NCBI GenBank assembly: GCA_030490835.1
Contig: CM059975.1
Coordinates: forward strand, 56,845,174-56,909,173
Source of the DNA: Annona cherimola
Taxonomy: Eukaryota > Streptophyta > Magnoliopsida > Magnoliales > Annonaceae
DNA length: 64,000 bases
Reading direction: 5' to 3'
Made by a program: the position numbers and the translations under genes. Numbering within the stretch: position 1 is the stretch's first letter; every line of letters begins with the position of its first letter. Of this stretch, positions 57,728 through 64,000 are shown piece after piece. The notes below the pieces were generated by a model. The model had not been told where the DNA came from. It saw nothing but the letters and a program-made list of their open reading frames with translations, and made no database searches.

Positions 57728-60700
57728 AATATATGTATTGAACATTACATGTGATTTATAAGTGAATTTATTGAATTTTAAATAATTTTTGTGACTTTGC
57801 TAAACTATGGTAATTAGGGCTAAGGATTAGCAATGATGATGCGAGAGATCATTATAAGCTGATATGGGACAAAGGGATTAAAGTGAATTGTTGGTGATTG
57901 AAATATACTAATGTATCATGGATAATGATTTTAAATTATTTAATATGAATTATGAGAATTTAAAAGGGTAATTCTCAAGTTAGTGAAAAAAACATTAGAA
58001 AATTCATAACTCAACGCCTGTAAGGCGGATTCAAGTGAAATTTGAAATGGAAGTTGATGAAAATGGGCTTGGTATTATGGAATTATTAGGTTATAAAAAT
58101 ATTTGATGAAATTAGTGTAATGATTTATTGATCATATTTCAAATCCAACCGTTAACTTCAAACGGCTACAACTTGAGCTAGGAAAATCGGATTGAGATGA
58201 AATTTGAAACTGTTGAATGAAATTTTGAGATTAAAATTTTGGAAGGTTTAGATTAAGCATATTATGTTGGGAAAATCTCTGAATTGAAAAAGGTGTATAT
58301 GGTTGACTTTTATACCTCAATAGTACTATGCATTAATGACTTAGTCTACATGGAGTAAATGCAATTTTCAATGGACTAAATAGGTGTCAAATGCAGGTTC
58401 AATTGAGGGTATTTTATGCATTAATATGTGTGGAAATTCTTTGAATATTTTGATGGAATTAATGAGCTAAGGAGAGAGCTCAAACTAGCATAGCATGGTG
58501 ACATGCATATGGACGTTCATGGGCTGTTGCAGCTGTGCATTTTTAATTTTTTATTTTATAATATATGCACATAAATAACTCACATGTTGGGATACATAAA
58601 TAATCATTTAATCATGTGAAAAAAATCCAAGGAAATTTATGAACAGCAGCTGCCATGGATGAATGAAATGTGGACAGCTTGTGATGCATATGGACGTGCC
58701 ATAGTTTGATGCTGCTGTAATGATTTTTGTTATTTTTTATGCCGAATTAAAGGTTAAACTCAATGATAATTAGATTTTTAATTTACCCACAAATTGAAAT
58801 TATTAAGAAATGGAAAAAAATCTGAAAAACAGGCAGCCATGTGGACGTGACAAGTGGACAACTTGGATTGATTCTATCTTAAGAGGATTTTTGGTTTAAT
58901 AAAAAATGGTAAAAATATTTTATATGGCCAAAAATTAACCATCACATTAGGGGGGATAATCATACATTAAATTTCTGTTGAAAAAACACCCCAAGTGGGG
59001 CCCACAGCTGGAAAATCCAGCTCTATGAATGGGATGCTCGGTCATGTGAAGAGAAGCTTGGAAAAATATTTTTCTAAGTACTAAATCTTCTCTCCCAAGG
59101 AAGAAGATCAAGTCCCAGCCCTAGGCAACCAAGGAGGAAGAAAATAGAATAAAAAAAGAAGGGGAAAAGGAGGGATTACCAATTAATCAAGTAAGTTTAT
59201 GTTAATTTTGATTTTATACCTAAAATCTGGAAGTTATGTGATGTTATAAACAAAAATATGAACGAAGTAGTAAAAGAAGGATATTCATTATGAAAATTTG
59301 TTTAAAATCTCACTATATGATGATTAAGGTACTACCAAAATTTCAGACTGAAATATTAATAAGGTTTCAAATTAAAAATCTTAGAAGATCAACCTAAATA
59401 GGGTAGAACGGGTGACAGGATCAGCTGTAGTAAATAATTTTTAATACTTTTTTTAGAAATATTTGTTATATGAAATTTTTATATGATGTGTAATAAATCA
59501 TTATGATAACTTGAAAAAAATAAAAATTTATTTTTGGATGATATTAATATGGTTTATAATTCATGTTATTATGTCTGACCCTAAACTCACAACACTATCC
59601 AGCACAGTGAAAATGCCAAAATAAATATATAATATTAATATTTCATGATGAAATATTTATGATAGTTAATTCATATATTTATTTATTTATGATAAAAATT
59701 TAAGAATTAAATAGCTTGATTTCATTATAAATAAAGATTTATAGATGTCATGATGCCTGATTTCAGCATATGTGGATAGTTTGAGGAAAAAATCAAAAAG
59801 AAATATGAAACCTATGTAGAAATGATCCAAATTGACATATATGTTATGAAAGAGTGTAATAAAGGATTAAGGACAGCAAAGGTGATTGATAATTGATGTT
59901 ATTATATGTATATGGAATTAATGGGTAAATAAGAAGATGGAACTTAGTGAAAATAAGAAGACAAGGGTTGTTTTGGAAACCTATGATTAGTGGATTAAAA
60001 TCCCATAAAAATAATCTAAATAAAGTGTTAATTAAGGAGGAATATCATGCTGAAAAATGGACAAAGTTTCTGACTTGGAAAATTTTATGAAATGTCTCTT
60101 ATATGTGTTGCCAAATGGGCATATGTGAAAGGATAGACTTGTATAGGTGATAAATGACTTGTGTAATTTGATTTTGTGCAAAAATGTATGAAAATATGAT
60201 AGATTTCATGATTATATATCTCTTTAGAGTGCATAATGATTAATTTCAAAATTTGGAATTAATTTATGAAGTTTAAGGCGATGACGTGTGCTTAAAAGGA
60301 GCACCGATGTGTAAATTTTGGAAAATAAGTGAAAAATGGTAAATGAAGGTTAATGAACCTATAAATGATAATTATTGGATGAATTTTATATGGCTGAATG
60401 GTTACCCTACTTATGAGGTTGTATATGTTATGTGTTAACCGATGAAATGTGCAAATATGTGCTATATATGTGTCTAATGACTTGAGAAGTCAAATAAATG
60501 ATATATGTTAATGAAAATAGGATGAAAACTAAGTGAGATGCAAGCAAAAAGGAATATATGAAATGTTATATTATTCTCATGTAGGCAAGGGCAAAGAAAA
60601 GGCGGATGCAAAAAGCTAACGTGAGACAGGTAAGCAAACGAGCTTTCCAAAATATTGTTTCAACGGAATTTTATGAAATTTATGAACTTGCTTTAATAAG

Positions 60701-61645
60701 TTGATTTCATAGTTGCTTACAAGATAAGTAAGTGAATTTTCAAGCGTAATGTTTACATTCAAGTATTAAAATTACTTGATCATATTTATATTAATGATGT
60801 GGAGAGTTGCTTATAGAGTAAGCAAGCTCAGTTCTTGAAAATATGATGTGGGTTTTAAGATGGTTTTAATATAAGCAAGTTCATACAAGTGTGGTTTACA
60901 AAGAGTTTTATCTTGAAAGAGTTTGTCTCTTTCGTAAAGTGATATTCAAAACAAACCATGGAAATTCTATTTTCAAGGAGTTTTATTGAAAAATGTAGTT
61001 CTTTACAAAATGGTTTCTAGAAATAAATAGATGTTTTGAAATGGTTTCCATTAAATGTCATAAATTTAATTTATGTACATGTTTTGAGATTTATGTAGGT
61101 GTTTTGAAATAATCTATCAAGGTGCTTTGCAACTCTTAGAGTTGTAACACTTTGAAGATGCTTTACTCTGATATTCCAAAAAGATTTAAGGGTGACAAGT
61201 CCTACAAAATGATTTGGTGGATTTTAAGTTTAAATAATGATCAAAATATTATGCAAACTTCTCTATATATAAGAGTAACAAGGAAGTGACATGGACAAGA
61301 CAGATAATGCCATTACAGTGGATCGAAGTGAGTTGCATATGTTTTGCTCATAAAAATGTTATTAAGAGAGGTTTTGTCTCCGCGAGTTTTGAATTAGTTC
61401 GAAAGCTTCTTAAAATGAGAATTTCAAAAGTTGTCTAGCAAATCATTAAAGTTTTGCACAATATTGTCTTCTCAAACATTTCAAATGTTTGATAAAATGG
61501 ATTTATTAAAATATTGCTAAACTCTTTAAGGGTGGTCATCCTAACATCAGGATTTGGAAATAGTTTGCAAAAATGTTTTATTTTCAAAACAACCACGCCC
61601 AGTTCTCAATTTGAGAAGGGCATGGTCTGCGGACTGAGTGGGTTA
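57728..61645 (+). mobile_element. X 3' LTR, continued; cut by Sire-2
   Basis: It aligns by eye with 46680-50215 of the X 5' LTR nearly throughout and stops mid-LTR at the GCGGACTGAGTGGGTT site where Sire-2 begins. The 5' LTR lacks about 500 bases present here near 59320-59720 (compare the short 48270-48300 junction), so the two LTRs of X differ by a large deletion. No genes. Confidence 0.85.
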
Positions 61646-61779
61646 TGTTGGAAACATGTGGAAAATAAGCCAAGTCTATGTTTTGATGATTAACAAATCA
61701 ATTTGAGTAAGTTTTGGTTACTAACATGTTTGTGAAAATGATTAAAGGATATAGAAATGAAGACAATGAAGCATGATAG

Positions 61780-62610
61780 ATCAAGTCGATTTCCAAGTCG
61801 ACTCAAGCATCGACTTAAGACAAGTCGATCCCCAAGTCGACTCCAGCAGCGACTTCAACTTGTCATTTTCGTTTAGAGATGAAAACGGGGAGCCAAGCTG
61901 CCGAAGTCACAAACAAAGTCGACTCCGCATGCGACTAGGGTGAAGTCGCAGATCAAGTCGACTCCAGTAGCGACTTCAAGGCGTCATTTTCATTTAGAGT
62001 TGAAATCGAGAACGAGAGCTTCCGAAGTCGCATCCCAAGTCGACTCCGCATGTGACTTTGGTGAAGTCGCAGACCAACTCGACTCCGGCTTCGACTTCAG
62101 TGTGGAACTTGCAGAACAAGTCAACTCAATGCTAGATTCAAGAGAAGATGAAGGCCAAGAGGACTCAAACACTCAAATGAAGATCAAAGAAAATCAGGGT
62201 TGCATAAATCAATCATGTTGGATTATGAACATATATTTGGATATCATTAAGCGCTCTAAGATTCAAGTATTCAAGATTTCAAGGATTGAAAATTTGCAAG
62301 TTACGGAGCTAAAGGACATCAAGATAGGATGATTATACTAAGCTCCAAGAGCTATAAATGAATAGAAGAACAATCAATATGAAGACAATCAAGTGATCAA
62401 AGTCATCTCCAAGGATTTCAAGTTCATCAAGCAAGCTGAGGAAGTGAAGTCGCACCCGAAGTCGAATTCACCTGCGACTTGGGTCAAGTCGAAAACCAAG
62501 TCGACCTAGACTGGAACTTGAAGAAGCTATGGACAGCCGAAGTCGCACCCGAAGTCGACTCCATCTGCGACTTGGGCGAAGCGCACCCAAAGTCGACTCC
62601 ACCTGCGACT
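61780..62610 (+). repeat. GTCGAC palindrome array in the Sire-2 LTR
   Basis: Copies of AAGTCGACTCC lie near 61796, 61836, 61918, 61958, 62038, 62555 and 62592, with variants near 62075 and 62498. They are paired with GCGACTTGG-like inverse arms, as in Sire-1. Confidence 0.8.
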
Positions 62611-62694
62611 TGGGTCGCAACGGTCAAATTTTTTTCGAACGTCGGCGCATTAAATGCGCGCCACCTACCTCTAAACGTTCAGATTTCCTCAACA

Positions 62695-62704
62695 TTTATA
62701 AAAG
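62695..62704 (+). promoter_or_regulatory. Likely TATA box of Sire-2
   Basis: TTTATAAAAG follows the GTCGAC array and precedes the putative transcribed part of the LTR. The minus-strand Sire LTR has TATTTAAAGAG at the equivalent place. The transcription start itself cannot be seen. Confidence 0.5.
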
Positions 62705-63338
62705 GCATTCAATATGGACGTGGAGGGTAGCTGAGAATTCATTGAATGAGCACAACTCCCATCTCTAAGAGCATTAAGTGATCAAGCCAACATCTAGAAG
62801 AAGAACCTTGCTTTCAAACTGCCAAGAGCTGCTCGTTGAATCTTTCAAACTGTTTTAAAAGTTCTTCTCTACGCCAAATCTGCCTCTACACACCAGTAAT
62901 GTGTAGAAACTTTCTTTTACTTTTTCTTATTGTATTGAACTTGATTTAGTTTGGGTAACTAAGATCAAGTATAAGCAAAGTAGTGTGTGATTGGAGTGAA
63001 CTCATCACCTACTTGTGCTGTGAATTGTTGATGCCCCCTAGAGCTGGAATCTAGAAGAGAGCAGTGGCTCTAGTTGTATTTGTGAAATACATAGTGGAAC
63101 CCAAGTCACAAGAGGTGTGAGCTTGGAAGAGTGGAGTAGGGAGGGTTGCCCGAACCACTATAAAATCTTGTTTGTTGATTTATATTTCTGCTCTCAGCAT
63201 TATATTGCTTTCCATTTGTTTCTTCATAAAGGGGACTAGATTAATCCGGGGTAAAATTTCTGTTTAAGTTGAAAATTTTTAAATACCCAATTCACCCCTC
63301 CCCTCTTGGGTAATTGCGATTAACTCGGGACCAATAAG

Positions 63339-63350
63339 TGGTATCAGAGC
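63339..63350 (+). other. Sire-2 primer-binding site
   Basis: TGGTATCAGAGC, an exact match to the common initiator-Met tRNA site, two bases after the LTR end. Confidence 0.95.
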
Positions 63351-63384
63351 AGGTCTTTGAGTTTTACTAAAGAGATATTTTGAT

Positions 63385-64000
63385 ATGGCATCTCAATCCA
63401 CTTCCGTTCCCGCATTTGCCGATGACCAATCTTTTACTCGGCCACCATTGTTTGATGGGAACAATTTCGGCTATTGGAAGCTATGTATGAAATAACTCAT
63501 CATGGCTACAGATATGGACTCTTGGATTTCTATCCAAGATGGTGTAACCTTGCCTATTGATGAAAGAGCTTCCAAATGGACCGATGAGGAAGTAAAAATT
63601 GTTAAGAGCAACGCTAAAGCTATGAACTCACTGTTTTGTGCTCTTACCGCTTCCAAATATGATAGAGTATCCTCTTGTTTAACTGCAAAAGAGATATGGG
63701 ATACATTAACATCTATCTATGAAGAAACTTCTCAAGTCCAAGGGACAAGTAGAAATATTTTGATTGGAGAATTGGAGAGCTTTAAAATGCTAGAAACAGA
63801 AAATATTTCTGAAATATTTGCTATATTCTCTAAAATTACTAATACTTTGAAAGGTCTTGGAAAAGCTATTTTTGAATCTGAACAGGTCATGAAAATCTTA
63901 AGAGCTCTACCGGAATCTTGGACTCCAAAGATTACTGCAATAGAAGAAGCCAAGGACCTAAACACATTGAAGCTAGAAGACCTTATTAGCTCATTAATGT
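63385..64000 (+). pseudogene. gag: Copia gag N-terminal domain of Sire-2, with a premature stop
   Basis: ATG at 63385 is the first in frame after the primer-binding site. The protein begins MASQSTSVPAFADDQSF and continues PPLFDGNNFGYWKLCMK, the usual start of copia gag (DUF4219/UBN2 type). TAA at 63493-63495, after 36 codons, interrupts it. The frame then runs open to the window end through IWDTLTSIYEETSQVQ, SFKMLETENISEIF and RALPESWTPKITAIEEAKDL, the standard gag core. A single base change would explain the stop. The last 30 bases correspond to bases 1-30 of the window, so Sire-1's visible gag starts where this one ends. Confidence 0.9.

Larger units (their letters stand above)
46651..61645 (+). 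mobile_element. X: gag-only long-LTR retrotransposon (LARD/TR-GAG-like), right end displaced
   Basis: The 5' LTR is 46651-51740 (5090 bp), followed by a primer-binding site, a 2.36-kb interior with gag and protease remnants and no RT, polypurine tract, and a 3' LTR in two visible pieces (54102-54128 and 57728-61645). The last part of the 3' LTR, about 1.1 kb, lies beyond Sire-2 and off the window. Its left target flank is CTTCA (46646-46650), inside the minus-strand Sire LTR. It is the best-preserved copy here of the gag-only design and a close relative of E1. Confidence 0.88.
61646..63336 (+). mobile_element. Sire-2 5' LTR (1691 bp)
   Basis: It starts TGTTGGAAACATG and ends GGGACCAATA; the usual CCAACA end has a C-to-T change. 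It holds at least eight GTCGAC palindromes (61796-62600), the CTAGAGCTGGAATCTAG block near 63038, GGTTGCCCGAACCACTATAAA near 63144 and the C-rich end. The open frames at 61940-62332, 62479-62730 and 62529-62768 are the repeat array read through and not genes. Confidence 0.92.
61646..64000 (+). mobile_element. Sire-2: 5' end of a second Sirevirus-type copia element
   Basis: The 5' LTR (61646-63336), primer-binding site and first 205 codons of gag are present; the rest is off the window. It is inserted in the X 3' LTR; GGTTA (61641-61645) would be the left target-site duplication. Its LTR has the same architecture as that of Sire-1 but clearly differs in sequence, so the two are separate copies. 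Confidence 0.93.

Noticed and set aside
57728..61645. A separate truncated LTR insertion starting at 57723
   Set aside because: The GATTC duplication around S3 shows that this is the continuation of the X 3' LTR.
61940..62768. Open frames in the Sire-2 LTR with a regular Lys/Ser/Asp pattern
   Set aside because: The regularity comes from the GTCGAC repeats. The equivalent Sire-1 LTR frames do not give a matching protein.
1..64000. tRNA, rRNA or snRNA genes
   Set aside because: I saw only primer-binding sites complementary to the initiator tRNA end; no cloverleaf or rRNA core sequence was recognised by eye.

Overview
This is plant nuclear DNA made entirely of nested retrotransposons. I find no host gene, tRNA, rRNA or CRISPR array. 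The evidence for a plant (probably an angiosperm with a repeat-rich, AT-rich genome) is a Sirevirus-type Ty1/copia element carrying a third ORF, a family of very long-LTR elements with plant-type gag zinc fingers and an initiator-Met tRNA primer-binding site, and a plant L1-type LINE with a zf-RVT C-terminus. The species cannot be told from this window.

Layout from left to right. (1) 1-8299: the 3' part of a copia/Sire element (Sire-1): gag, protease, integrase, RT-RNase H, a broken third ORF, two polypurine tracts and a 1.65-kb 3' LTR bounded by TGTTGG...CCAACA. (2) 8300-15554: remains of a long LTR (H1) that hosts Sire-1 and is also split by a 5.66-kb solo LTR (H2, 9103-14758). (3) 15555-about 18095: an inverted, truncated LTR of the same superfamily (M1). 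(4) about 18096-37610: a gag-only long-LTR element (E1). Its 3' LTR is split by solo LTR S1 (21797-33367), and S1 is split by a complete minus-strand non-coding element N1 (22016-29489). (5) 37611-45839: a decayed LINE on the minus strand, split by a 5.05-kb solo LTR S2 (37992-43044). (6) 45840-46650: a truncated minus-strand Sire LTR. (7) 46651-61645: a second gag-only element (X) whose 3' LTR is split by solo LTR S3 (54129-57722) and cut at its right by Sire-2. (8) 61646-64000: the 5' LTR, primer-binding site and start of gag of a second Sire copy (Sire-2).

The boundaries are well supported. Exact 5-bp target-site duplications flank N1 (AGTGT), S1 (GATGA), S2 (AAAAG) and S3 (GATTC), and removing each insertion rejoins its host. 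This gives a relative order: E1 before S1 before N1; the LINE before S2; the minus-strand Sire LTR before X; X before both S3 and Sire-2.

The most interesting system is the long-LTR family (TGTGAAACCCC...GGGGCGCCACA). Its LTRs are 3.3-5.7 kb, its interiors only 0.8-2.4 kb, and no reverse transcriptase or integrase is recognisable. It has gag zinc fingers and protease fossils in two copies, no protein in a third, and conserved hairpins and short-palindrome arrays inside the LTRs. It resembles the LARD / TR-GAG class of non-autonomous plant LTR elements, which would need enzymes from a partner element not seen here. All protein-coding parts in the window carry stops or frameshifts, except the part of Sire-1 gag that is visible. 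Identities between copies were judged by eye, not computed.
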